DNA from: Verticillium longisporum
Taxonomy: Eukaryota > Ascomycota > Sordariomycetes > Glomerellales > Plectosphaerellaceae
Direction of reading: 5' to 3'
Length of the DNA: 64,000 bases
Assembly: GCA_019188255.1 (NCBI GenBank)
Contig: JAETXT010000008.1
Span: forward strand, 496,001 to 560,000
Shown here piece by piece: positions 34,052 through 45,638 of the stretch. The position numbers and the translations under genes were made by a program. The notes below the pieces were generated by a model. That model was not told where the DNA came from and ran no database searches. It saw only the letters and a program-made list of their open reading frames with translations. How positions within the stretch are numbered: position 1 is the stretch's first letter; every line of letters begins with the position of its first letter.

Positions 34052-35910
34052 ACGTAATCCACAAGCGAGTGGTTCACCCAAGCGAGTGGTTCACTTCGCC
34101 CGGGCCCACGACCTACACCTGAATTCTACAGATTCCACCTCCGCCCGCGATGGAGACTCTTTCAAAAGAAGGTCAATTATTCCTTGCTATCCAAGCTATG
34201 GACAATGACCCGAACCTAAGCGCCCGGAGTGCTGCGAGGATCTACACCGTCCCCTTAACGACGCTCCTCCGACGCCAGAAGGGCAAACCCTCCCGACGCG
34301 AAAGCCCGCCCAATTCTGCCAAATTAACAGTACTAGAAGAGAAAACTATTGTCGAATATATCCTTGACCTAGATGCGCGATCTTACCCTCCCCGGTTGGG
34401 TGAGGTCGGAGATATGGCGAATCGCCTGCTTGCCGACCGTGACGCGCCACGCGTCGGGAAGAACTGGGCCGCAAACTTCGTCAAACGGCAACCAGAGCTC
34501 CGGACGCGTTTCTTTCGCAAGTACGACTACAAGAGGGCCCAATGCGAAGATCCGGACGCGATAAACGCGTGGTTCCGCCTCGTGCATAACATGATCGCCA
34601 AGTACGGCATCCAAGAGGCTGACATGTACAACTTTGACGAGACCGGCTTCCAGATGGGCGTTATCGCCAACGGAATGGTCGTGACCAGTTCGGAAAGACG
34701 GTCCAATGTGAAGATGAGGCAGCCAGGCAACCGGGAATGGGTTACGGTGATCCAGGGCGTTGGCGCGTTGGGTTTCTCCGTCCCGCCGTTCATCGTGGTT
34801 TCGGGCAAGTACCACCTCTCGAGCTGGTACCAGGACGACGCGATTTCTCGCGACTGGAGAATCGCAACATCTCCAAACGGCTGGACGACGAATGATATTG
34901 GTCTGGAATGGATTCGGCATTTTGACAGGCATACAAAGTCCCGTACTTCGGGCGGTTATCGCCTACTGATCCTGGATGGCCACGAAAGTCACCACTCGGT
35001 CGACTTCGAACTCTACTGCAAGGAGAACAACATCATCACACTCTGTATGCCTCCTCATTCGTCACATCTACTCCAGCCTCTCGATGTTGGGTGTTTTGGC
35101 CCACTAAAGAAAGCATACGGTCGGCAAATCGAGGATAGGATGAGGGCGGGTACAACGCACATCAGCAAAGAGGACTTCTTCCCGGCGTTTTCGGCTGCAT
35201 TTCAGCAAGCAATGACAGAAAAACATCCAGGGAGGCTTTCGAGGAGCGGGGCTTGTCCCCCATAACCCGGAAACAGTCCTGTCAAAGCTGGATGTGAGGT
35301 TGAGGACGACGACGCCTCCGGGGACGTCCCACGGGGAGCGTGATTCTTGGGTCTCTAAGACGCCCACTAACCTGCTCGAGGCAGGTTCCCAGACTGACTT
35401 CATCAAAGGGCGAATCTCACGCCACCAGGGAAGCTCCCCAACGTCAATTTTAGATGCTGTTGACTATCTTGCGAAGGGGACGCGGGGTGTTATGCACCAG
35501 ATCGCTCTTTTGAAGTCAGAGGTTATGATCCTTCGAGAGGAAAATGCTACACTAAGCCGACGCCGGAGGGCCAAAAAGCTACGTCTCCGGGAAGGAGGAA
35601 GCATGGCTGTAGGCGAGGGACAGGACAAGATTGCTCAGAAGGAAGTAGATATCCAGATAAAAGAGGAAACGCTGCAGAACCCGGGTCCCGCGTCGTGGTC
35701 CCAGCCGAAGAAACGATGCTGTAGCGTATGCGGGAAGACCGGCCACAACGCGAGAACTTGTCAGGTAGCTATCTCATCGTCTGCAAAAGACGAGGAGGAG
35801 TGATTTTAATTGATTTACGGCGTTTGGGTTGAGGTTTTCCTCGGAATGTTTGTCGGGTCGGGGTGAAGTGAACCACTCGCATGGGTGAACCACTCGCTTG
35901 TGGATTACGT
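34052..35910 (+). mobile_element. Fot1/pogo-type DNA transposon, copy 3
   Basis: 1859 bp, flanked by TA at 34050-34051 and 35911-35912, in opposite orientation to copies 1 and 2. Its length equals copy 1 by coincidence: it has five plus five bases in the two variable runs where copy 1 has six plus four. The three copies otherwise appear identical, pointing to very recent transposition. Confidence 0.95.
34150..35803 (+). CDS. Fot1/pogo transposase, copy 3, one frameshift
   Basis: The most complete copy. Frame one, 34150-35265, gives the DNA-binding region and DDE core. The A-run at 35219-35223 has five bases. Skipping one base leads straight into a second frame that stays open through NIQGGFRGAGLVPHNPETVL to the zinc knuckle and the stop at 35803, for a total of about 550 residues, the normal length for Fot1-type transposases. 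The second run at 35573-35577 has five bases here, which keeps the C-terminal frame open, unlike copies 1 and 2. Confidence 0.88.
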
Positions 35911-37280
35911 TAAGCGTATTATTAAGATTATAACCCTTAATATAAAGCTTTAAATAGATATAATCTATTAATTAATAAACTCTTAGGGAATAGAATAAAT
36001 TAAATTATAATTATAAAGCTAAGGTATATAGCTATTATAGGATTATTATATTTATAAGCTAAATATAAATATTATTTCCTAAATAAGAATAATATTTTAT
36101 TTTATTATTATAATATATTTAATATATATTACCCTTAAATATATAGCTATAAATACTATAATTATCTAAGCTTCTATAGCTTCCTAGAAAGTAAGAATAG
36201 CTATTAATTATATTCGAAATTTATTCCTATTTTTAAGATCCTATATAATCTTATAAATAAGCTATATAAATATATTTTTAGGAATTAGAAGTTTAATCGA
36301 TTATTATAGCCTCTTAATAATTATATTAATTAAATTATTAATTATAATATAAATATATATTAAGCTATTTAAGACTTATTTCTATTTTATTACTTTAATC
36401 TATATTTCGTAAATAGAATTTACTAACTTTTTAATTATTTTAAAGTAATCCGACGATATTAAGGAAGCTTCCTCTATTAATCTTTAATCTAGGGCTAGGG
36501 TAATAGCCTAAATCCTATCTAGATAATCGACTAAGGGTACCTTTATTTAGGAAGAGATTACCCTAGCTTAGGGAGAGGGGGTAGCTCTATTTCGTCTCTC
36601 TAATTAATAGCTTAATTTAAATAAGCTAAAGTACTATTAAGGATTAATAATAGGATAGATAGAATAAGAGTCTTTAATACCTCGGTTTCTAGATTAATAA
36701 GAGATCTTATTAATAAAGTAATCGGAATAGAAAAATATAATATAGTGAAAGAATAGATAGTAATAGAAAAGGAGAATTTAAGGTATTAAATTAAGGAGAT
36801 AGGTCTTAGGATAAAGGGGTATTTTATTATATAATAGAATATAATCTCCCGAATCTATATTTATTTCTATATTTATCTAATAAGATTTAATAACCTTTAT
36901 TTAAAAATATTTATTAAATTATAAAATAGGCTCTAATATAACGTTATTATAAAGCTATTATATTAGAATAAATAATTTATAACGATCTTAGTAATATATT
37001 TAGCCTAGCTTAATAATAATATAGGGGGCTCTTTTTATTATAAGGATATAGTATATATTAATAGTTTCGCTTCTTAGCTTAGCCGCTACTATTATTTTCT
37101 TTAGAATAGCCCTATACTTAGGGCTTATACTTTAACTAAGTATAATCTTATTAGTAATAATAGCTTTACGGGCCCTAATAATAGGGGCCTTTCTAGTAGC
37201 TAATTTAGCTAGATAATATAATTATTATATATATTATTATATAAAGATTATTAGATAAAACTTATATAATATATTTATAA

Positions 37281-37371
37281 TAATAATTATTATTATTATT
37301 ATTATTATTATAGCTATTATTATTATTATAGCTATTATTATTATTACTATTATTATTATAATTATTATTAA
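37281..37371. repeat. ATT-type microsatellite
   Basis: Imperfect run of tta/att units with a few gct interruptions, inside the AT-rich element. Confidence 0.75.
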
Positions 37372-37738
37372 TTTATTAAAGTTTAATTTAATTATAATTA
37401 TTAAACTTATTTATTCTTAAATTCTAATCTAAATAATAATTTAGATATTTAAATAATTTATACTTTATATTCCTTCTTTCTATTATTAAATTACTTTCTA
37501 GGAAGGAATATAGGTTTATTAGATAGTATTCCCTAGACTCTATAATAGCTTATATTATTATATTAATATTACTATATCGTATAATCTATAATTACCTAAG
37601 CCCTATTACTGATTTAGGTTTAGGTTTTCTTTTAAGTAGCCTATTTAAGCCTAAAACCTATTTAGGTAATAGAGTAATAGGTTTTAGCCGGGTTTAGGTT
37701 TTTACGCTAAGCCTCTAGGTACCTAATAGGTTAAAATC

Positions 37739-37758
37739 TTTAGGTATTCCTAAGCCTA
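37739..37758 (-). repeat. Right terminal inverted repeat of 12.4 kb element
   Basis: Exact inverse of 25313-25332. Confidence 0.88.
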
Positions 37759-37766
37759 TTCTGGAT
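37759..37766. repeat. Target-site duplication, right copy
   Basis: ttctggat, identical to 25305-25312, directly following the right terminal repeat. Confidence 0.85.
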
Positions 37767-38497
37767 CTCTTCATATTATGAATATTTGGTTTTCTTGGCA
37801 TCTCTGGATGCGATGCACAACTACTTGGTGTGATGTACTAGTGGAGGGTCCAATGTGAGCCGCGGAGGCCAGTCTTTATTACAATCCTTCTCAAGCTGCT
37901 TTCTGAACGAGTCTCATGCATAGTGACTACAAGGAACCTGTTCAAGAGCACTTTGCATTAACACACGATCACCCCGAGGCCACACTACCAAAGCCAGGCA
38001 GAAAGCCGCACGGATGTGGCGGCGTTTATCAGTAATCTTTCCGATCTGGATCAAACACGGCCAGTCCCAAAGACCACTCCGTGCACAGTCGGGTAAGACT
38101 GCCATCCCTTTCCGAAGATCTTAGGGACCATGGTCACATGATTACGCGGTTGGAACGCGAGTTCATTCGTCGCGTCCCGCGTCAAATCTCGCGAGCCCCT
38201 CACGATGTGCGCCACTACAGTCACAGCTGAACTTGGCGCCAGGCAGCAGCGCCGTCAGCGCAGGTGTCCGAGATTATGTTACCCTAACTTGCCTACTCTT
38301 CTTTCTTCCTATTGCAGAACTGAAGTTGATATCTCAAGTGGAAAGGATAAATTCAGTGAATCTGCCGCCGGCTGGTCGACTTGGGTTTACCCTCCTCACT
38401 TTATTTCATCACACCAGTCCCAAGTCCACCTGTTTAGCCAGACACCACTTCCTTCCTAACAACCCAACGCATTCCTCTATTCCAGTGCCCAACCACA
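37767..38497. other. Intergenic region right of the insertion
   Basis: Normal composition, no gene recognised. I could not extend the helicase remnant across the insertion into this DNA. The last 100 bases are C/T-rich and lead to the VOC gene. Confidence 0.45.
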
Positions 38498-38932
38498 ATG
38501 TCGAACAAGCCTACATTCTTCGTCAACGCCTCTACCTCTTCCCCAGAAGAAGCAAAGGTCTTCTACACTGCCCTGGGCTTCACCCCTGCTGAATGGTGCG
38601 ACGTCCCAACCACGAAGGCTTTGACTCTCCCTGCCCCAAATGAGAACATTTGCCTCATGATACATGCCGTCGACTGCTTCAAAAAGTTCATCCCCCCTGA
38701 TGCTACCGTCGCCGACACCGTCAAGTCTAATGAGACGCTTTTGACCATTGCCGTCAACTCGCGCGACGAGGTGGACGCCCTGCTCGCAAAGGCCGTCGCT
38801 GCTGGCGGCAAGAGCGATCCGTACACGATGAAGGACCACGGGGCTGAGATGGGCATGTACGTCCGTAGCTTTACCGATCTGGACGGGCACCTCTGGGAGG
38901 CTTTTTTCATGGAGTGGCAAAAGGCTGAATAG
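38498..38932 (+). CDS. VOC/glyoxalase-fold protein
   Basis: Single exon, 144 residues. It opens MSNKPTFFVNASTSSPEEAKVFYTALGF, the first beta-alpha unit of a vicinal-oxygen-chelate fold. The last strand, FTDLDGHLWEAFFME, carries the usual D-P/L-D-G-H-x-W-E metal-site pattern. The single-domain length fits small bacterial-type glyoxalase/bleomycin-resistance relatives widespread in fungi; substrates are mostly unknown. The expected first-strand metal ligand (often His) is replaced by Asn/Ala, so metal binding is uncertain. The gene converges with the beta-galactosidase gene, 269 bases apart. Confidence 0.85.
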   Translation: MSNKPTFFVNASTSSPEEAKVFYTALGFTPAEWCDVPTTKALTLPAPNENICLMIHAVDCFKKFIPPDATVADTVKSNETLLTIAVNSRDEVDALLAKAVAAGGKSDPYTMKDHGAEMGMYVRSFTDLDGHLWEAFFMEWQKAE

Positions 38933-39201
38933 GATGGCGTGCAGTTTGGGCGGTTAGTTGTGCGGCTTAACTGTATTCTGTTGCTGGTTCATGTCAAAAT
39001 GTGTGGAAGCTATTTCGTGTTGGGACTTTTGTATTTGAAAGGTGCTCACGCACGGGGAGTGAAATTCTTGACATACACGAGCATACAACTTCATTTCTTC
39101 ATAAAACTGCTACGAAGGTCACGAGGACCATATTCAAGCTCGTATCAAAAGTTGCGGAGATCGTGAAGACCAAAGGATTCGCCTCATTGGATTCTCCTTC
39201 C

Positions 39202-42200
39202 TCACACATACTCCAGTCTCTTCTCGTCCCATCCAGGACGCAGGTACTCGCCATCGAAGCCGAGATCGAAGCTCGTAGTGTGGACGTAGTCCAGCTCAAG
39301 CTCGACCTTAATTTCAGAACCGTTGGCATCCTGGCTCCACAGGGTGACGGCGATGGCGTTTTCGCCGCGGTAGTCCCAGATGCCAGGGGAACAGGGAAGT
39401 GGACCTGGTTGCCGATGTGGGGTTGAATCTGCCGAACTGGTAGCCGTTGACGAACAGCAGAGCCCTGACGCGGTTGCTGTATCCAGACTTGGTGGGCTGG
39501 AAGGTCGAGCTCGAGGGCGCCGTCAGCCTGAAGGAGATGGCAACGTCAAGGCCGGAGGGGACGTCGAGATCGACGGTAGTGCGGTATACGCGAACTCCGG
39601 CGCCAGGCACGTCGAGAGTCGTGGTGTTCGAGGGGTAGGCTGTGAAGGACTCGTCCGAGAAACCGGGCAGGTGCACGCCGATGCGTTCGGCGTACAGGCC
39701 TCCCTCGTTGAGAGGGCCACGGACGGGGTCGATGTTGGCCTGGCCGCCACCTGCCGTGCCGGCAATCTTCCACTCAGAGAAGCTGTATGCCTCGCTGCTG
39801 GGACCGGTAAGTGTGGCGTTGGAGATACCACGGGGCGCCAGAGCTGCCTCACGCAGGTCGTGACCAGAGTTGTCCATGAGGACCGTAAGGACGTTCTCGC
39901 CTTCGGTCGCCAGGGTGGCGTTGTCGAAGGAGAGCTCCTCAGCCCAGGCACCGAGGTATGAGTATCCAAGGTACGAGCCGATGTAGTCACCGTTGAGCCA
40001 GGCGGAGTAACCGAAGGCAAGGCCACCAGTCAGATTGAGGAATACGCCGGTAGGGGGCTCATCGGTCGAGGGGAAGGTGGCGCGGAAAAGGTGGTTGCCG
40101 ACGTGGACTTTGTACTCGTCAACGTAGAGGATTGGGTTCGAGAGATCAGGAATCTCAGTGTTGCTGGTTTCGTTTCGGTCGGCAACTGCAACATGTTAGA
40201 GAGTGAGGTATACTCAAAGAATGGACCTCTTACCAATCCAGGTCGACGGCGACGCCTCGTAGTCGGGCGCAATCTCTGGCAGACTGTCATCGTACTTCCA
40301 CGATCCAAGGACCGGAAGTTCAAACTTGGCCGGTCCATCAAGGCTGAAGGTGAATTCGTTTCCGTTGCGCGATTCAATGGCTACCTTCTCTCCGTTCCAG
40401 AAGATGGAACACAGCCAAGAAGGGGCGAAGACGGTGACGGTCGTGGGGCCGTCCAAATCACCACGCAGGTCAAGACCACGGTTCGTCTCGTTGATGGAGG
40501 CGTGACGGACCAGGTAGGGGCCCTGGACCAGAACTATAGGGATGGTCAGCAAATCCCAGAGGCGCACTAAGGATCGTTCCCCATACCAGTCTTGTTCTCG
40601 ACGAAGAATGGGTTGTTGTCCAGCCTATGGATAGTCAGTTGTCTGCGATAGAGCTTAATCATATATCGACTTACTGAGGGGCCCAGAAGTGATAGGCGGC
40701 CTTGCGGTCGAGAAGAACGACAGAGGAACCATCCTCGAGGTCGATAGTGAAGATGCCCTTCTCTTGGGTGTAGGACACGGTGATGTTGTCTTCGCCAGGG
40801 TAGAAGTCGATCTTGCCAAGGCTCTGCTCTCCAGACTGGGCATCAGTCACACCGTTGACGACAAACTCGCCTGACTCGCCCTCAGGAAGCCACAAGACGA
40901 GGACCTCCTTCTCATTGAAAACGGCGTAGGTCAGGACCTCGGCGGTCGAGTAGAGAAGGGTTTTGCTGCCGAAAGAAAAGTCCGTGACGAGAATCTTTGC
41001 TTGGTGGCCGTTGATGGTGATGGAGCTGTGCTGGGGAATGGTCACTGCATCATGTTAGCGTTCGGCCCTAGGTGACCAGTTGGACAAAAAGTCTCACGGT
41101 CGCCAGCGGATGTCTTGACATCGAGCTTAAAGGTCTCGCGAGTGCCAGAAGAGGAAGTCTGATGCATGACGATGTAGAACCCGGCATCGTTGTCGATGTT
41201 TCGGAGCTCCGAAGCGGCGATGGCTGGGTTGTTGGTGTACGACGTGCTCTGTCTTTATGTTAGTACCAAAATGAGCCAGACTTAGTAGACGTTTAACTTA
41301 CGTTGCCCACCCTCTCTGTCTTGTACAAGTCCTTGGCCACTAAACGATTGTCAGATCTTCCAGTCCAGTAAAGATGACCTCGCGTGCTTACCTCGGGTGA
41401 AGAGGGGAAGAAGCTTAGTCTCATAGTACTTGTCGCCAATCTTGCGGTTCTCCGACACGGGAGACGAGTAGTCGTAACTGGTGGCTTTTCGTTGTGTTAG
41501 TTGGGTTTTGCGCGGGGAAACATGAAAGCCTACCAACAACGGGGCAGGAAAGCCATCCCTAGCGATAAACGTTAACATGACCATGTTCAAAAGAAAACAC
41601 GCTGGCACCACGTACATGATTTGTTCCTCCAAACATCATGTAGAGTGAAATGGCAGTGACGTGCTGGTACACGAGGTTGCGGTAGAAAATGTTGGCGAAA
41701 TCAGCTCCGGTGTCAGCAGGGCATCCACCTGTCATTGGTCAGTTCAAGGTTCTCAAGTCGGGATTTTTCAAAAGTACCTTCAGGACCACCCCAAACATTG
41801 TAGCTGCCTCTGTTTTGGATCAGTTTATTGTCCCATGGTAGTAGTACACTGGCGGTACCGTGGTGTGCTCGACATACCCCTGGAACTCCGGCATGAAGTT
41901 TGGTTGCGATGCTAATGTTTGGTTAGATCACGAAAACGCCTAAAATTATTTATCTGGGCTGCAGGTTTCGTGACTCACGAGATTGGGCCTGGAAGTAGTC
42001 ATAGTAGTTGACCACGCTCTGCGAAATATTAGCATCGAGAACGCGGACCCTTGGGGTTCGACAAGACTGACGTATGGGACGTATTCGCCGTTGAACTACA
42101 CCATGTTAGAATTCGGCCATGCTTCAATCATGAAAGACGACAACTCACGTTCGTGCACTCGGATAGGTTGCAGCTCCAGCAAGACGGGTAGCTGTCAACG

Positions 42201-43241
42201 CCAACAGTATCGACGTTACCAGTAGCATTGGAGAAGTCCTTCGACCAAGAGTAGCCCCTCATGTTGGGAGCGTTGTGGAAGACGGGCACATCAATGCCCG
42301 AGTCCCTGGCACTGTCTTGCAAAAGCTGCATGTAGTTGGCGATGGGCGGGTTGAGGATCTTCCTGCCAATGTCCTTCCACTGGCCATTGAGTTCGTTCTC
42401 GATCTGGAACATGGCGACGTTTCCGCCGTTCGTCACGAGATGGGGAGCAATGATCTTCGAGATCTCCTCCCAATAGGGCGTCCAAGCCTTGGTGTACCTC
42501 GGATCGTCGTCGCGGAGGTTGCCGTACTCGCCCGTGGTGAGCCACAGGGGGAAGCCGCCGGCGTTGGTCTCGGCGTTGACGTAGGGTCCGGGGCGGATCA
42601 AGAGGTAGATGCCGACCTCTTTCGCGATCGTCATGAGGGACACAAAGTCGTGAGCACCGCTGGTGAAGTCAAGCACTCCAGGAGATGCCTCGTGATAGCC
42701 CCTGTCACACAAAATGTTAAAAGCTTGTCACCCCGCAGTTTCTTGTCATGCACAAACCAGCTATTGTAGATCGAGAAGGCGTTGAAGCTGTGGAGCCAAT
42801 GATCAGTACGCCGGTCAGTTGAGTCCTGGAAGGACGTCTTTTCTCACCCTGCTGCCTTCATCTTCTCGAGCAAATCTCTCCATAGCTCGGGGCTGGGCAT
42901 TGTCAGTTGCATACACCACAAAAGCATTCGGCATGGTCACTGACACAGGAAGTCGCCAGTAGTGGAATCTTTACGGTGTCAGTCTCATCTTCAACGTCTT
43001 TAGTCTAGGACCTATTCTTACTCTCCGGAGAAGATGAACAGGCGCTCGCCGTTGATCATGTAGCTGTAATGGTCCCTGGAAACAAGTCAGGGCTATCCCC
43101 TCTCTCGCAATCTCCCAAGTCTCACCATTGGACCACCTTGTTCAGGCCATTGTCGTGCAGAGGCCACTCGGTCACGTTCTGCGCCTGCGCGCAGAGTCCG
43201 CCAAGGACCGCAAGAGCAGCTGCGGTCGTAGAAAACCTCAT
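39202..43241 (-). CDS. lacA: Beta-galactosidase, glycoside hydrolase family 35, secreted
   Basis: Nineteen minus-strand exons: 43241-43126, 43075-43022, 42968-42945, 42892-42848, 42787-42758, 42701-42149, 42095-42072, 42018-41979, 41911-41878, 41809-41778, 41728-41616, 41558-41534, 41484-41392, 41339-41302, 41248-41098, 41044-40675, 40624-40587, 40533-40234 and 40185-39202. About 1021 residues if two one-base gaps are allowed for. [20 protein letters not shown] is a signal peptide. The catalytic barrel holds the acid/base Glu in QIENELNG (about residue 193) and the nucleophile Glu in MPEFQGG (about 304). Jelly-roll domains follow. In the last exon the frame breaks at two four-G runs, 39386-39389 and 39419-39422; each needs one more G for the family C-terminus ending WDEKRLEYV. 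The enzyme removes terminal galactose from plant wall polysaccharides. Confidence 0.9.
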
Positions 43242-45638
43242 ATTGATGGGAATAGAGAACGTAGCTCGCGTGATCAACCACTCCCATCCCATGGCAGGGC
43301 TCGCTTAATCGTTCTTATACCGTCCCGCTATCCTGAAAAATAAAACTTCGCCATAACGGCGCCGAGAAAGTAAACAAAATTTCCCCGGCCGGTTCCCTCG
43401 CGATTCGGGGGTGAAGGGGCCGACAGTGAGGGGTGCATGGTCGATCTTCCGCGCGACATCATGGTTCCTGTTAGCCGCGTCAATGAAAACCACGCCCGTT
43501 GGCCGTTGGGGACGGAAGCTCAGCGTCAGGGGTCAAGTAGCGTCGCATCGTCCCACAGATTTGATCTCGCGCTGCACCTGCCATGTCTATCGACAGCGGA
43601 GAAAGCAGTATTCAGCCGGGCTCGCCTGGAGTCGCCAACGGAGTTTCTGCTCAAGTCGGTCAATCGGCCGCGACGGTAGATCAAAGTGCCGAGGTAGCGC
43701 CAGTCTAGAGAGGTCAATCGATGCTTGTTTGACTGAGAGGTTGGCGATCCGAAGCTCCGCTGCTCTGCTGGGGTGACGGCCAGCCAGTGCCGGTGGTCAG
43801 TGGATAGCTGGGCAGACAGATGACCACTCGGCAATCGAGCCGAATGAGAGTCGCGGCGTATTCAGCTTGCGACTGATGTCATTTGCGGGGGAACTGTTGA
43901 TCGACCATGGAATCTTTTTCGTTTGCACGATGTGACCGTGTTTATCTGAAATGACTGATGTTGGGTAAAACAGATGCACCGTTTGAGATCTTCCCCATGA
44001 CATCGCACGTGTTAATTGTATCCAGCGTATGTTTGTGCAATACTACTGGCTACCTCACCACGTGGTGTACCACTCTCGATGCTCCATTTGGTAGAGATCT
44101 CCAAGATGATCGGTTCCCTTGACCTGGGAGGCTGTGCCGTAGTTTTGGGTCGTGGAAGCTCTACATGGAGCTCTTTGGTACCTGACTGTGTGAATAAGAA
44201 GTCGAGAAAGGCCAGGCCTCGGCAATACACCAGAGTTGAAACAGCAAAATCAATCTTGCAGCGGCTCAGAGAGGCTTCACTAAGATGCTGGGAAGCCCGG
44301 CTTCGACTCTCTGTCCGTCTTCGGAGGTGAGATACCTCAGGCATTCCAGCCTAGCGACAAATCGGCTTGTGCACTGAGGTATCCAGTCGTATTCTGTTTG
44401 ATCTGGCAGTTGCTCGAAATCTGCTCTAGATGTTGAAGTTGGTAATTCCTTCGACAACAGGCCCACAGCCGTGTGTAGACCCCTCATCAGCCACGAATTT
44501 ATGGTTCTTGCTTCTGGTGGTTCACCGCGATCCTGTCATTTTGTGACTCCAACGTTGGACTGCCCGAGATGCGGTCCCTCATCATGTTTTGTCAAAGCGT
44601 TCGCGATCGCAGGTCTCTTCTGAGTTGGGCTGGCTGCTCCCCCAATGGCAAGGCGGTGAGAGTAGAACACCAGACTCGAGGCCAAAACCGAGAACTGGGC
44701 CCAAACATCAACGGGCCAACCAAACAAACTCTTGCAAACGAAGGGCAGGGAACCTCGACCTGGATGAAATGAATTGCGAGTGACGGGGACGAGGTCAATG
44801 TCTGGTCCATGAATTTCTGAGGGTCTGAGTCAGCCGGCGGCGTGGTCATGCTCGACAGCAGCCCCAGGAAGGCGTCGCCAGCGAGGCGCGTCTGCCTAGA
44901 CCAGGATTGCCGTGCGCCTCGGATCTTCTCCATCCATCCTTTCTACATCCTCATCCTCCTCTGCTTTGCAGGAACAACACTGTTGATCAATCAAATGACC
45001 ACCCCCACGTTTGCGAGCCAGCCGCATGCATGCACCCAGACATCCCCAGATTAGCACCCTCTGGCAACGCAGGTGCAAATGTGCCAAGGAAGCGAAAGAG
45101 GCCTCATCAGTGCCCCAACCCTGATCCCCACTCCACCTACGACGCCCTCCCGTCGCCCGGGGGTCACCTTTAGTTGGCGCCTTACGGCGTCGTCTTGGGG
45201 GCGGGATCGCCACATCGCGCCGCTGCCTGCACAACGGCCCAACCAGGGTCAGCACTACCGACGGGCCAGCCCATCAGCGTGCGCTTCACACCTCTACGCG
45301 CTTGGCGGCTCCCTCCTAATCTGCATGCTTCCGGACAGGGGGGATCGTGAATGGGCATTGTTGCCTTGTCGAGCCGTCAAGAACGTCGTCGCATTGGCCT
45401 CAGTTCTCCAGGCAGCCTAGCAGGATTGCTTCTTCGCCAAGGCAGCCAACATGGGGATGGCCTTCCCGGTGACTCAGTCCACAGTTGTGGCTGCAAACTG
45501 ACCATGCCCAGCTTCGTTCCGTATAACAGATTGATCCACCAGAGTGTGTATAAGAGAGGCGTGGAGCCGTCGCTCAATATACCAATACCATCGAGGGAAC
45601 ATCCCAAACTTCTTTCATCTTTTACATCCACTTTCAAC
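43242..45638. other. Intergenic region
   Basis: 2.4 kb between divergent beta-galactosidase and AAA ATPase genes. No conserved coding segment seen. The frame of the ATPase is open upstream to 45351, but that stretch has no protein-like character and looks like a leader. Confidence 0.5.

Larger units (their letters stand above)
25313..37758. mobile_element. Composite hAT-like DNA transposon, RIP-degraded, with nested Fot1 copies
   Basis: The 12,446 bp unit is bounded by perfect 20-base terminal inverted repeats and an 8-base target duplication. hAT elements (and P elements) make 8-base duplications, and the duplicated sequence fits the hAT consensus. Removing the three nested Fot1 elements leaves about 6.9 kb. 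That remainder is AT-rich with almost no CpA or TpG, so every coding frame is destroyed and no transposase can be read. The subterminal 200 bases at both ends are dense in aggtt/aacct words, which is typical of hAT transposase binding regions. Assignment to hAT rests on end structure, not protein. Confidence 0.75.
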
